A stretch of DNA of 64,000 nucleotides from Bacteroidota bacterium (GCA_013696965.1 JACCXN010000032.1:1-64000); one strand, 5' to 3'; numbered from the stretch's first letter, positions 18,740 through 27,327 are shown. Made by a program: numbers and translations. Notes: generated by a model not told the origin, from the sequence alone.

Positions 18740-20565
18740 TTTAATTCTCCTTCCAATTTTGCAATCACCTCTGTTGTATCTGAATAAACAGTTTTAACTG
18801 AAATATCAGTTACGGGCGCAAACCTTGCCATTTCACAAAGATCTATTGTTAGGGCAACCTTGTCAATTATGGGTTCCGAAATATTTTTGTTTTTTAAATG
18901 CAGTGTTATATTATCCTTATTTAACATTGTTACTGGCATATTAAACTTATCACCAAAATAACCATAAAGTGCTTTGAAAATTTCATTGTAAAACTGGGAT
19001 TCATTATTTGTTTCAAGATGTTTTTTGGCCAATTCTAAACGCTTTATTGCAATTTTCGTGGCTTTCTTGGATTTCACAAGCACCAGGTTGCTATTCACTT
19101 TTACATACCTTTTCCTGGCAATAATAAAACCAACAAAGAGGAAAATTGGAAGTGCAAGTAAAATATAGAAAAAAGAGGATCCAAAAAAGAAACTTCCCTT
19201 AAAAGTAAATTCAGGAGTATGTGTATTTATGTACCTGATATCGTTACCTACAGTTTTTATATCTTCTTGTCTTTTACCAGATACTATTATTCCCCCATCA
19301 TCCTCTTTTGCAGCTTTTTCAACTTGAATTTCAAAAGGCCCAGTTGTAAGCGTTTTGTATGATTTTAAAACCGGGTCGAAATAACTGAATTGTATTGGTT
19401 CAATAGTAAAGGTTCCAGAATGGCGGGGAATCATTAAAAATTCGAAGGATTTTGTCCCTGAAACACCGGAGGAAGAAATTGATGTTTTATCTTTTAATTG
19501 TGGATCATAAACCTCAACATCAACAGGAAATACAGGAGCAGGAGTTTCCATTAATGGTAAATTACCTTTACCAGAAATGTTCAAAAAAAGGTTTACTGCT
19601 TCATGCGCTCTAACCTTATTCTTATCCAAACGGGCTTCAACTGAAAATTTCCCTACCGCTCCTTTAAAATCAATTGGCTTTCCATTTTCAGGAAGTGGAA
19701 GCACTTGAATATTAAGAAGCTTACTTGAAACGGTATATTTAGCATCCTCGAAGGTACCAAAAAACTGATCAAATACAGATTGGCTACGTTTGTTGGAACG
19801 GGAACGAACAATACAATCAAGGGATAAAGGATCGATTTCAAGAGTTCCGCTACGTTGTGCAAATAATACAAACTTTCTAATTTCTGCAACATTATAGCTA
19901 ACACCATCAAGTACCTCAGCTTGAAAGTGGATATTTCCTCCATTGTTATCTTCAATTAACTCTGACCAAAAACCATTTAAAGCAGGTAATTTATTAAAAC
20001 CAAGATTTACAAGATTTACACGATGGTATAATTTAAAACTAAGAATAACCTGTTCTCCAACAAAAGGATTTGTTTTATCCACTGAAACTTTTAAAAAGAG
20101 ATTTTTACTTAAATCCTCCTCCGTAATTTGCTGTTGTTGTTGCTGCTGTTGTTGTTGCCTTGCATTTTGTTGTTGCAATTGCTGTTGTTGTTGCTGTTGG
20201 GCACTTGGTTTTACTACTTCAATGGTAAGTGCATTGCTTTGAAGGAGCTGATTGTTTGATTTTATTGTAGCAGGAGGAATGTTAAAAACGCCTTCTTTAC
20301 TTGCTAAAAGAACAAAAGAAAAGGAATGTTTTTGAGAAACTGCCCCATTAATCCATTGCGTACTAGTGGATTGATTTGGTCCTCCAACAATCCTGAAATC
20401 AGTAAATTGTGGTGGCCTAAATTCTGAACCATGAGCATCAATGGTAAAGGATACAGTAATTGTTTCACCTACAGCAACTTTAGCCCTGCTTGTTGTTGCA
20501 GTGAATTCGGTTGCAAATAAAATGTTAGTCAGAAAACAACTAAATAGTATAAAAAAAAGCTTCAT
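18736..20565 (-). CDS. batD: BatD, exported oxygen-tolerance protein with a polyglutamine tract
   Basis: A 609-residue protein with a signal peptide (residues 1-19), several beta-sandwich domains in the periplasm, a transmembrane helix around 452-472 and a C-terminal cytoplasmic segment. The N-terminal AKVAVGETITVSF and the later VDKTNPFVGEQVILSFKLY segments are typical of BatD/oxygen tolerance proteins. Residues ~122-146 form a glutamine-rich tract (runs of 7, 3 and 10 Gln) encoded by mixed CAA/CAG codons, between the first two domains, so it is probably a flexible linker. It overlaps batE by 4 nt and follows batC. Frame and domain structure are intact. Confidence 0.9.
   Translation of the reverse strand: MKLFFILFSCFLTNILFATEFTATTSRAKVAVGETITVSFTIDAHGSEFRPPQFTDFRIVGGPNQSTSTQWINGAVSQKHSFSFVLLASKEGVFNIPPATIKSNNQLLQSNALTIEVVKPSAQQQQQQQLQQQNARQQQQQQQQQQITEEDLSKNLFLKVSVDKTNPFVGEQVILSFKLYHRVNLVNLGFNKLPALNGFWSELIEDNNGGNIHFQAEVLDGVSYNVAEIRKFVLFAQRSGTLEIDPLSLDCIVRSRSNKRSQSVFDQFFGTFEDAKYTVSSKLLNIQVLPLPENGKPIDFKGAVGKFSVEARLDKNKVRAHEAVNLFLNISGKGNLPLMETPAPVFPVDVEVYDPQLKDKTSISSSGVSGTKSFEFLMIPRHSGTFTIEPIQFSYFDPVLKSYKTLTTGPFEIQVEKAAKEDDGGIIVSGKRQEDIKTVGNDIRYINTHTPEFTFKGSFFFGSSFFYILLALPIFLFVGFIIARKRYVKVNSNLVLVKSKKATKIAIKRLELAKKHLETNNESQFYNEIFKALYGYFGDKFNMPVTMLNKDNITLHLKNKNISEPIIDKVALTIDLCEMARFAPVTDISVKTVYSDTTEVIAKLEGELK
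20128..20200. repeat. CAA/CAG microsatellite in batD
   Basis: On the plus strand the region is a near-continuous TTG/CTG triplet repeat interrupted once by CTTGCATTT, giving the Gln tract of BatD. Triplet slippage would change the linker length by whole residues without breaking the frame. Confidence 0.8.
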
Positions 20566-20619
20566 TTAAAATAATTTCCTTTAAACTGAATAAAAATTGC
20601 ATTTAAAATAGTTAAAGCA

Positions 20620-21336
20620 TTACCAATCTTTCTCAATATCAACTCCTACAGTTGTTTTTTGTTTTTTAAGTTTTTCCTGGATATTTTTATCTTCTCTTTC
20701 CATAGCTTCTAAAAGTCTTTGGGCTTCCTCCCTTGACATTTGATCTTTAGGTTTTTGCGGTTCCTTTTGTTGATCCTTCTGGTCCTGGTTTTTTTTGTCT
20801 TCTTTTTTTTCTTCTTTCTTGTCTTTTTTCTCTTCCTCTTTTTTGTCTTCTTTTTTGTCTTCTTTTTTGTCCTCTTTTTTGTCTTCGTTTTTATTCTCCT
20901 GCTCTTGTTGTTGCTTTAATTTTTGCATTGCATAAGCCAAATTATACCTTGCCTGATCATCATCCGGTTGATTTCTTAAAGCATTTTTATATGCATCAAT
21001 ACTTTCCTCGTATTTCTCGGCCTTTAAAAGCGAGTTGCCAAGGTTATGAAATGCTTTGGCCTTAATTGGTTTATCTGGTGCTGTTTGTGTAAGGGTTTTA
21101 AATTGAGCTGCTGCTTCTTCGTATTTTTCTTGCTTATAAAGGGAATTTCCCAGGTTAAAGGCTCCATTAAAGGAATTATTGTTCTCATCCACAGCACGTA
21201 AATAATTGGTTTGAGCTTCTGAAAATTCTCCTTTTTCGTATTGCTTGTTACCTTCGCGGATAAGCTTGTTCTCCTTTTGGGCATAAGCCTTTAACGAAAA
21301 TAAAAGGGCCAGGATTATATAAAATAGTGTTCTCAT
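20620..21336 (-). CDS. batC: BatC, TPR protein with a charged C-terminal tail
   Basis: A 238-residue exported or membrane-tethered TPR protein. A signal sequence (MRTLFYIILALLFSLKAYAQ) precedes about three TPR units covering residues ~25-140 (KQYEKGEFSEAQTNYLRAV, then AFNLGNSLYKQEKYEEAAAQ, AFHNLGNSLLKAEKYEESID). A highly charged Lys/Glu/Asp tract follows (~145-195), partly built from a 12-bp DNA repeat coding KKED. The end, from SREEAQRLLEAMEREDKNIQ, is conserved in BatC proteins. It lies between batB (ATGA-type overlap of 4 nt) and batD. TPRs suggest a scaffold for the Bat complex. Confidence 0.88.
   Translation of the reverse strand: MRTLFYIILALLFSLKAYAQKENKLIREGNKQYEKGEFSEAQTNYLRAVDENNNSFNGAFNLGNSLYKQEKYEEAAAQFKTLTQTAPDKPIKAKAFHNLGNSLLKAEKYEESIDAYKNALRNQPDDDQARYNLAYAMQKLKQQQEQENKNEDKKEDKKEDKKEDKKEEEKKDKKEEKKEDKKNQDQKDQQKEPQKPKDQMSREEAQRLLEAMEREDKNIQEKLKKQKTTVGVDIEKDW
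20822..20889. repeat. 12-bp tandem repeat coding KKED in batC
   Basis: On the plus strand the unit GTCTTCTTTTTT recurs about five times with single-base changes, coding repeated Lys-Lys-Glu-Asp on the minus strand. Unit length is a multiple of three, so copy number changes keep the frame. Confidence 0.7.
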
Positions 21337-22379
21337 TTTTTACCAAACAAATTTATTTTACCATACCATTTGCTTTTTCTTTCTGGTAATAAAAAGTCCA
21401 GAGTGAACAGCAATAAAGCTAAAGCAATGAAATACTGGAACTGATCTTCATAATCACTAAAAAGTGAAGATTCATATTCCTGCTTATCCATTTTATTAAT
21501 TTCATCCAAAATAAGTGATAATCCTGCTTGTGAATTTGTGGCCCTCACATAAATTCCATTTGCTTCCTGAGCAATTTGTTGTAAGGTAGTCTCATCAAGA
21601 CTTGTAACCACTGTATTTCCTTCCTTATCCATTCTAAAACCTGCCGGTTTCCCATTTCTATAAATTGGAATTGGTGCACCTTTTGGCGAACCAAAACCCA
21701 CAGTATGTATCACTACTCCTTTTTTTGTAGCTTCTTTGGCTAATTCCAAGGGATCATCCTGATGGTCTTCTCCATCGCTAATTACAACTATAACCCTGCT
21801 TTTGTTTTTCACTTCATCTGTTATTTCACCAAATGAACGTAAAGAAAGATCAATGGCATTGCCAATTGCTGTTCCCTGTGTAGGAATTATTTCAGTATTT
21901 ATGGTATTAATGAACATTTTTGCAGCCCCATAATCAGTTGTAATTGGAAGCTGAACATAAGCTTCTCCTGCAAAAACAACAATTCCTATCCTATCGCCCT
22001 TTAAATCATCAATTAGTTGTAACAGTGCTCTTTTAGCCCTTTCAAGACGGTTGGGAGAAAGATCTTCAGCCAACATGCTATTAGAAATATCCAGGGCAAC
22101 AACCAAATCAACTCCTTCCCGTTTTACCTCTTCCATTTTAGAACCAGTTTGTGGGGCAGCAATGGCAAGAATTAAAAGCACGAGCCCTGACAATTGAAGG
22201 AATGTTTTCCAGTTGGCTCTAAAAGGGGAAATAGCAGGCATTAATTGGGATATTACTGCTAGATCACCAAAAGCAGAGAACGATTTTTTCTTCCACCTCA
22301 ACATCAGCCAATAAATAATCAGCAGCAATGGAATAAGCAATAGGGCATATAAATATTCTATGTTAGCGAACTTTACCAT
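21333..22379 (-). CDS. batB: BatB, VWA-domain membrane protein
   Basis: A 348-residue protein with two N-terminal membrane helices (residues ~7-25 and 58-78), a von Willebrand factor A domain and a C-terminal helix near 315-335. The metal-ion-dependent adhesion site is intact: DISNSM (DxSxS), a Thr in LPITTDYGA and Asp in VISDGEDHQDD. VWA proteins of this kind are thought to act in membrane complexes together with MoxR ATPases. It overlaps batC by 4 nt, and its start touches the batA stop by 1 nt. Similar in layout to BatA next door, consistent with an old duplication. Confidence 0.9.
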   Translation of the reverse strand: MVKFANIEYLYALLLIPLLLIIYWLMLRWKKKSFSAFGDLAVISQLMPAISPFRANWKTFLQLSGLVLLILAIAAPQTGSKMEEVKREGVDLVVALDISNSMLAEDLSPNRLERAKRALLQLIDDLKGDRIGIVVFAGEAYVQLPITTDYGAAKMFINTINTEIIPTQGTAIGNAIDLSLRSFGEITDEVKNKSRVIVVISDGEDHQDDPLELAKEATKKGVVIHTVGFGSPKGAPIPIYRNGKPAGFRMDKEGNTVVTSLDETTLQQIAQEANGIYVRATNSQAGLSLILDEINKMDKQEYESSLFSDYEDQFQYFIALALLLFTLDFLLPERKSKWYGKINLFGKK

Positions 22380-23374
22380 TATGGGATGCTTCTGAATAAA
22401 GTGTTTCTAAATAAAAATTCAAACATTAAAAGTAAACCGGCCATTAATACAAGGGGGAAGAAACTTTCTGTTTTTTTTCTGTATTCAACCACATCAATTT
22501 TTGATTTTTCAAGTAAATCAATTTCCCGGTATATTTCCTTGAGGCTTTGATTATCCGTAGCCCTGTAATATTTACCACCAGTAATGGCTGCAATTTTTGT
22601 AAGGGTTGGCTCATCCACGTCTGTTTCTTCGTATTGGTATTGAATGCCAAAAGGAGTTTTAACAGGGAAAGGTGCTTTCCCTTTGGTTCCAATTCCAACA
22701 GTATAAACCCTGACTCCAAATTCACGTGCAATTTCACCCGCAGTAATTGGAGCAACGGCTCCAACATTATTCACTCCATCAGTTAATAAAATGACAACTT
22801 TACTGGTTGCTTCACTTTCTTTTAACCTGTTTACGGCACTTGCAAGTCCCATTCCTATTGCAGTTCCATCTTTTATCATTCCATTTTGAACTTCCATCAT
22901 CAGATTTTTTACAACTGCATGATCCGTAGTTAAGGGGCATTGAGTAAAACTTTCTCCACTAAAAATAGTAAGACCCAACCTGTCATTTTTTCTTCCGGAA
23001 ATAAAATCTACGGCAATTTTTTTAGCGGCCTCAAGCCGGTTTGGTTTAAAATCCTCAGCCATCATACTACCAGAAACGTCCAGTGAAATAATTATATCAA
23101 TTCCTTCCGCAGTTGCATTTTTCCAACTTGACCTTGTTTGCGGCCTGGCAAGTGCGATAATAAGTAGGATAACAGCTGCCAGTCGTAAAACAAATAAACT
23201 ATGCCGAAACATTACTTTATAATCTCTCTTTATTGCCTTGAGCTTACTAATGCCAGAAATCTTAATTTCTGCAGTACTCCTTGTATTTTTAAACCAGTAC
23301 CAGGTAATTACTATAGGAATTACGAGCAATAGGTATAAAAATTCGGGATTAGCCCAGTTTATATGATCAAACAT
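22379..23374 (-). CDS. batA: BatA, VWA-domain membrane protein
   Basis: A 331-residue VWA protein with N- and C-terminal membrane helices. The MIDAS is complete: SLDVSGSM (DxSxS), Thr in CPLTTDHAV and Asp in LLTDGVNNVG. The FKPNRLEAAKKIAVDFISG helix is typical of BatA/BatB. Alternative starts exist upstream at a GTG (23392) and an ATG (23383); the ATG at 23374 gives the usual MFDHINWANPEFLYLL N-terminus and overlaps the preceding gene by 8 nt. Part of the bat operon between batB and a BatD-like gene; its partner ATPase is the MoxR protein encoded at the operon start. Confidence 0.9.
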   Translation of the reverse strand: MFDHINWANPEFLYLLLVIPIVITWYWFKNTRSTAEIKISGISKLKAIKRDYKVMFRHSLFVLRLAAVILLIIALARPQTRSSWKNATAEGIDIIISLDVSGSMMAEDFKPNRLEAAKKIAVDFISGRKNDRLGLTIFSGESFTQCPLTTDHAVVKNLMMEVQNGMIKDGTAIGMGLASAVNRLKESEATSKVVILLTDGVNNVGAVAPITAGEIAREFGVRVYTVGIGTKGKAPFPVKTPFGIQYQYEETDVDEPTLTKIAAITGGKYYRATDNQSLKEIYREIDLLEKSKIDVVEYRKKTESFFPLVLMAGLLLMFEFLFRNTLFRSIP

Positions 23375-24338
23375 TTGCAACATCTCCCTCACTTTTATTT
23401 AAAATTATTTCTTCCAAAATAGCTGTAGACTTAACAAATTCAACAGCATTAGCATGGCTTAAGTCATTCTCAGAAGGCAAGGGTTGTGTTTTTGCAAATT
23501 TTACAAGATCTGCCAAAACAAGAACCTGCTCGAGTTTAATTTTTGATTCGGTATTTATTGCGAGTGATCTGCAACTTATAATAATTTCTTCAGAGGTTTG
23601 TTCCAAAGCATTAATATTGTATCTGTTTTCAAGATAGATTCGGATAATTTCAGTAATGAGGGTATGGTAAAGTTTTGTTTTACCCTCTTGCCATAATTTT
23701 TTCTGTTTAAGTTCCTCCAGCTTTTCAAGAGCCAGTATGTGAGGCAATACCTCTGGGATTTTTTCTATTGTTGCTTCCTTTTTCTTTCTTTTTTTGAAAT
23801 ACAAGTATATCAAGACAAAGATAATTGCAAGCAACACTATGCCTATTATATATGGAAGGGCTTCTTTAAAGGTATAGGGTGCTTCCAAAGGAGGTTTAAT
23901 ATCTTTTATTGCTTGTGTTGTGTCAATTTGAATGGATTTTACTTCAAGCAATAATGCCTGGGTTTCGAAAATACGGGCACTATCGCCATTTTTTAAGAAT
24001 CTCAAAGGAGGTATTACAAAAAAGCCAGTATCAAAGCAGGTTATTTGCAAATTTTGAGTTAAAGAGACTGTTTTTTGATCTTTTGAAAAAACAGTATCAA
24101 TTTTTGAAACTTCAACAATTTCAATTTTATTTATGCTATCAGTTAAAACAGGCCATTGTACGAATTTCCCGTTTTGGTCAATTATACTGGCAGGTAAAAA
24201 AACTTTTATTTGCAAGGCAGCCTGAGCCCCTATTGCAATCCTGTTTGTATCTAATTTTGCAGTTGCAGTATAAACCTGGCCGAAAACATTATTTAACAGC
24301 AAGAGCGCTGTTACTAACAAAACTATATACTTTTTCAA
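23367..24338 (-). CDS. BatD-like membrane protein of the bat operon
   Basis: A 323-residue protein with a signal peptide (MKKYIVLLVTALLLLNNVFGQ), a periplasmic beta-rich domain (~22-150, opening TATAKLDTNRIAIGAQAALQ), one transmembrane helix near residues 162-182 (ALPYIIGIVLLAIIFVLIYLY ends it) and a basic, mainly helical cytoplasmic domain of ~130 residues. The layout is that of a short BatD or DUF4381-type protein, commonly found between the DUF58 gene and batA in Bacteroidota. It overlaps batA by 8 nt. The precise role is not known; membership in the Bat complex is inferred from position. Confidence 0.8.
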   Translation of the reverse strand: MKKYIVLLVTALLLLNNVFGQVYTATAKLDTNRIAIGAQAALQIKVFLPASIIDQNGKFVQWPVLTDSINKIEIVEVSKIDTVFSKDQKTVSLTQNLQITCFDTGFFVIPPLRFLKNGDSARIFETQALLLEVKSIQIDTTQAIKDIKPPLEAPYTFKEALPYIIGIVLLAIIFVLIYLYFKKRKKKEATIEKIPEVLPHILALEKLEELKQKKLWQEGKTKLYHTLITEIIRIYLENRYNINALEQTSEEIIISCRSLAINTESKIKLEQVLVLADLVKFAKTQPLPSENDLSHANAVEFVKSTAILEEIILNKSEGDVANV

Positions 24339-24401
24339 CTTTAAAAAAAATTCTTTTCGTTAGTACTTGTATTTTTATTTTTTCTCTTATCCTACTTTTA
24401 C

Positions 24402-25277
24402 TTATCTTCCTGATTCCCGCTGTTTGAATAAATTCATCAAGGGTTGAATATAGGGTTTATGTGTACCAAGTTTTGTAAAATCCACTCCTGATCTTTTGAA
24501 AATTTCCTTCAATTTATTATCTTCCATTTGAGCAGCTATTGCATATTGTTTTCTTGTTTCACTGCGTGAGGTATCCACCCAAATCATTTCCCCGGTTTCA
24601 GCATCTTGCAGTCTAATCAATCCAACATTGGGAAGATGCCTTTCACGTTCGTCATAAATTTGAAGTGCTACAACATCATGTTTACGGTTTGCAATTTTCA
24701 ATGCAGTTTCAAATCCTTCATCCATAAAATCAGAAATTACAAATGCAGTACTTCTTTTTTTAATTACATTGGTAAAGTATTTCAAAGCCATTGCAATATC
24801 TGTCTTTTTGTGTTCGGGATTAAAATCTATGAGTTCGCGAATTATCCTTAAAATGTGAGATCTGCCCTTTTTGGGAGGAATAAATTTTTCGATTTTATCA
24901 CTAAAAAAAACAACACCAATGTTATCATTGTTTTGAATTGCCGAAAAAGCAAGTACAGCACAGAGTTCAGTTACAAGATCCTGTTTGAGTTGTTTCTGAC
25001 TTCCAAATTCTCTTGAGCCACTAACATCAACAATGAGCATAACAGTAAGTTCTCTTTCCTCCTGAAACACTTTAATGTAAGGGGTTCTTAATCGGGCAGT
25101 CACATTCCAATCGATAGTTCGAATATCGTCTCCTGGTTGATATTCCCTAACTTCACTAAAGGTCATTCCCCTTCCCTTAAAGGCACTGTGGTATTCCCCG
25201 GAAAAAACCTGGCTACTGAGTCCTCTGGATTTAATTTCTATTTTTCTTACTTTTTTTAATAACTCCGTTGTTTCCAT
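24402..25277 (-). CDS. DUF58 domain protein of the bat operon
   Basis: A 291-residue soluble protein. The DUF58 signature is at residues ~40-75 (REYQPGDDIRTIDWNVTAR followed by TPYIKVFQEERE), and the remainder is a VWA-like fold with the modified adhesion site IVDVSGSREFG. DUF58 proteins are almost always encoded next to MoxR ATPases and are thought to be their substrates or adaptors. It lies ~70 nt downstream of moxR and ~60 nt upstream of the BatD-like gene on the same strand, in the canonical order. Confidence 0.92.
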   Translation of the reverse strand: METTELLKKVRKIEIKSRGLSSQVFSGEYHSAFKGRGMTFSEVREYQPGDDIRTIDWNVTARLRTPYIKVFQEERELTVMLIVDVSGSREFGSQKQLKQDLVTELCAVLAFSAIQNNDNIGVVFFSDKIEKFIPPKKGRSHILRIIRELIDFNPEHKKTDIAMALKYFTNVIKKRSTAFVISDFMDEGFETALKIANRKHDVVALQIYDERERHLPNVGLIRLQDAETGEMIWVDTSRSETRKQYAIAAQMEDNKLKEIFKRSGVDFTKLGTHKPYIQPLMNLFKQRESGR

Positions 25278-25345
25278 CTCAAATATTAATGCACCAGAAC
25301 TAGTAAATTAATTTTTCTACTTCATCTAATCCCATTCTCATCAAA

Positions 25346-26398
25346 CTATGGAACTTCAATTGTATTTAAAATCTCGGTTATAATGTCTTCAGAGCTAATA
25401 TTTTCTGCCTCTGCCTCATAAGTTAAGCCAATTCTATGACGCAACACATCATGACAGATAGCTCGCACATCCTCGGGAATAACATAACCTCTGCGTTTTA
25501 TAAAAGCATATGCCTTAGCTGCAAGAGCAAGGTTTATACTTGCCCTTGGGGATCCGCCATAAGAAATTAAGGGAGCAAATTTATCCAGTTTATATTCCTT
25601 AGGATTTCTGGTTGCAAAAACTATATCAATTATATATTTTTCAATTTTTTCATCCATATAAACTTCACGCACGGTTTTTCTTGCCTTTAAAATATCATCG
25701 GGATGTAAAAGCTTTCTTGCCTTTGGCATTCCATCAGGTGAAATATTAGCACGAACAATCTTTATTTCTTCTTCTTTTTTAGGATATCCCAAAACAACTT
25801 TTAACATAAAACGATCAACCTGGGCCTCTGGCAAAGGGTAAGTTCCCTCCTGTTCAATTGGATTTTGAGTTGCCAATACAAGGAAGGGCTCAGGAAGTTT
25901 ATAGGTTTTGTCACTAATTGTCACCTGTCTTTCCTGCATGGCTTCAAGTAAAGCACTTTGTACCTTGGCAGGAGCACGATTAATTTCATCGGCAAGGATA
26001 AAATTGGCAAAAATAGGTCCTTTTCTTACAGTAAATTCTTCGTTTTTTTGATTGTAAATCATTGTTCCAATTACATCCGCAGGTAAAAGATCCGGAGTGA
26101 ATTGTATTCTGGAAAAATCAGCCTGGATAATTGATGATAAGGTATTAATTGCAAGAGTTTTGGCTAAACCAGGAACACCTTCCAATAATATATGCCCATT
26201 AGAAAGCAATCCTATAAGCATTCTTTCAACCATATATTTCTGGCCAACGATCACCTTGTCCATTTCCATAGTAACAAGATCCACAAATGCACTTTCATGC
26301 TTTATTTTCTCATTTAATTCCCTTATATCTGTTGTAGCAGAATTGGAATTATTAACAATTATTTCTTGTTGGTTACTTATTTCTGAAGATTCGGTCAT
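25346..26398 (-). CDS. moxR: MoxR-family AAA+ ATPase
   Basis: A 350-residue AAA+ protein. Walker A is GVPGLAKT, Walker B FILADEINRAP followed by KVQSALLEAMQERQVT, sensor 1 is LATQNPIEQEGTYPLPEAQ and the arginine-finger region is DRFMLKV. The C-terminal lid contains GGSPRASINLALAAKAYA. An N-terminal extension of ~25 polar residues precedes the conserved part. MoxR proteins act as chaperones maturing metal-containing or membrane complexes. It opens the bat operon (moxR, DUF58, BatD-like, batA, batB, batC, batD, batE), with a candidate promoter ~90 nt upstream. Confidence 0.95.
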   Translation of the reverse strand: MTESSEISNQQEIIVNNSNSATTDIRELNEKIKHESAFVDLVTMEMDKVIVGQKYMVERMLIGLLSNGHILLEGVPGLAKTLAINTLSSIIQADFSRIQFTPDLLPADVIGTMIYNQKNEEFTVRKGPIFANFILADEINRAPAKVQSALLEAMQERQVTISDKTYKLPEPFLVLATQNPIEQEGTYPLPEAQVDRFMLKVVLGYPKKEEEIKIVRANISPDGMPKARKLLHPDDILKARKTVREVYMDEKIEKYIIDIVFATRNPKEYKLDKFAPLISYGGSPRASINLALAAKAYAFIKRRGYVIPEDVRAICHDVLRHRIGLTYEAEAENISSEDIITEILNTIEVP

Positions 26399-26484
26399 AA
26401 ATTAATTTTTTTAGGGAGCATTTTTACAATTTTTGTGCCGTCAGATTCTAATAACGTAAAAAAAATAAGAAAATGACATTTTGG

Positions 26485-26492
26485 CAAAAATA
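26485..26492 (-). promoter_or_regulatory. Candidate -7 promoter box of the bat operon (TATTTTTG)
   Basis: On the minus strand TATTTTTG fits TAnnTTTG and lies ~87 nt before the moxR start. The -33 position is T-rich rather than TTTG. A long hairpin sits directly upstream. Confidence 0.35.
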
Positions 26493-26502
26493 TCTTTAAT
26501 TA

Positions 26503-26543
26503 TCAGAAGAAAAAAATGATTTTTTTTCAGTTTTTTCTTCTGA
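26503..26543. repeat. 13-bp perfect inverted repeat upstream of moxR
   Basis: TCAGAAGAAAAAA (26503-26515) is exactly repeated in reverse complement at 26531-26543, with a 15-nt T-rich loop. It abuts the left end of the MITE-like element and could be the remains of an insertion boundary, an operator or a weak terminator. Confidence 0.6.
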
Positions 26544-26674
26544 TGTCCGGTAAAAGTTTTTTAGATTCCTCGCTACGCTTGGAATGACAGGCATTTCAAA
26601 ACATATTCCTCACTTTCAATGTCATTTCGAATGAACGCAGTGTAGTGAGGAATCTTTCCTATTTTACCGGACAT
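26543..26674. mobile_element. 132-bp palindromic MITE-like element
   Basis: ATGTCCGGTAAAA (26543-26555) and its exact reverse complement (26662-26674) form 13-bp terminal inverted repeats. Inside, a second pair of arms (GATTCCTC at 26564-26571, GAGGAATC at 26647-26654) extends the palindrome, and both arms carry GGAATGACA/CATTTCGAATG-type sequence. AATGATTTTTTT(T)C occurs at 26515-26528 and again at 26676-26688, resembling a target duplication. There is no coding capacity. A shorter relative lies at 704-748. Mobility is inferred only. Confidence 0.55.
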
Positions 26675-26741
26675 TAATGATTTTTTTCTTTATGTTGACA
26701 TAGAATTGATAAAAATTATACTGTTTCTATGCAGTTCTACC

Positions 26742-27258
26742 TTTGAATAGTCATGCTCAATATAAAATATATAAAACATGACTTTACCATTTGACAATTA
26801 AAATAACAAAATATCTACAAATGAAATAATCATATACAAACCCATATATATATAACATGACTATCCAGATTATTCGGAATTACAATTGAAACACGATTTA
26901 TATACCTATGAAATAGCCATGCACGAACCGTTCACAAACGCTAATGAATATAACATGGCTATCCCGATAAATCGGGATGACTATTAAAAAACAAATTATA
27001 TACATATGAAATAGCCATGCACCAAACGTGCGCAAACACTAATGAATATAACCTGGCGTCCCGATAAATCGGGATGACAACTAAAAAAACAAATGCTTTA
27101 GCATTCTTGAGTTCCTTAAAGAAAGGAAAAATTAAAAACGAATAAATTATCTACATATGAAATAGCCATGCACGAACCGTTCACAAACGCTAATGAATAT
27201 AACATGGCTATCCCGATAAATCGGGATGACCTTAAAAAAACAAATTATATACATATGA
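26742..27258. repeat. Array of a ~90-100 bp double-hairpin repeat (array 1)
   Basis: Three well-conserved units begin at 26910, 27008 and 27159; two degenerate units precede them (about 26742 and 26824). The unit core reads GAAATAGCCATGCACGAACC, then TTCACAAACGCTAATGAATA, then TAACATGGCTATCCCG. It holds two hairpins: ATAGCCATG/CATGGCTAT (26913-26921 with 26954-26962; 27162-27170 with 27203-27211) and TCCCGAT-AA-ATCGGGA (26962-26977). Between units 2 and 3 lies a ~53-bp insert with an AATGC-TTTA-GCATT hairpin. A matching inverted array is at 59985-60290. The gene-free stretch 26399-27327 otherwise holds only the items above. Confidence 0.85.
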
Positions 27259-27327
27259 AAATTTACTGTCAAAAAAATTCCAATCAATTATTATTTGCCG
27301 TACATTTAATGAAAATTTTATAGCTTC

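Noticed and set aside
26742-27258. CRISPR array
   Set aside because: Repeat cores are ~70 bp, spacers are short, AT-rich and similar to each other, and there are no cas genes.
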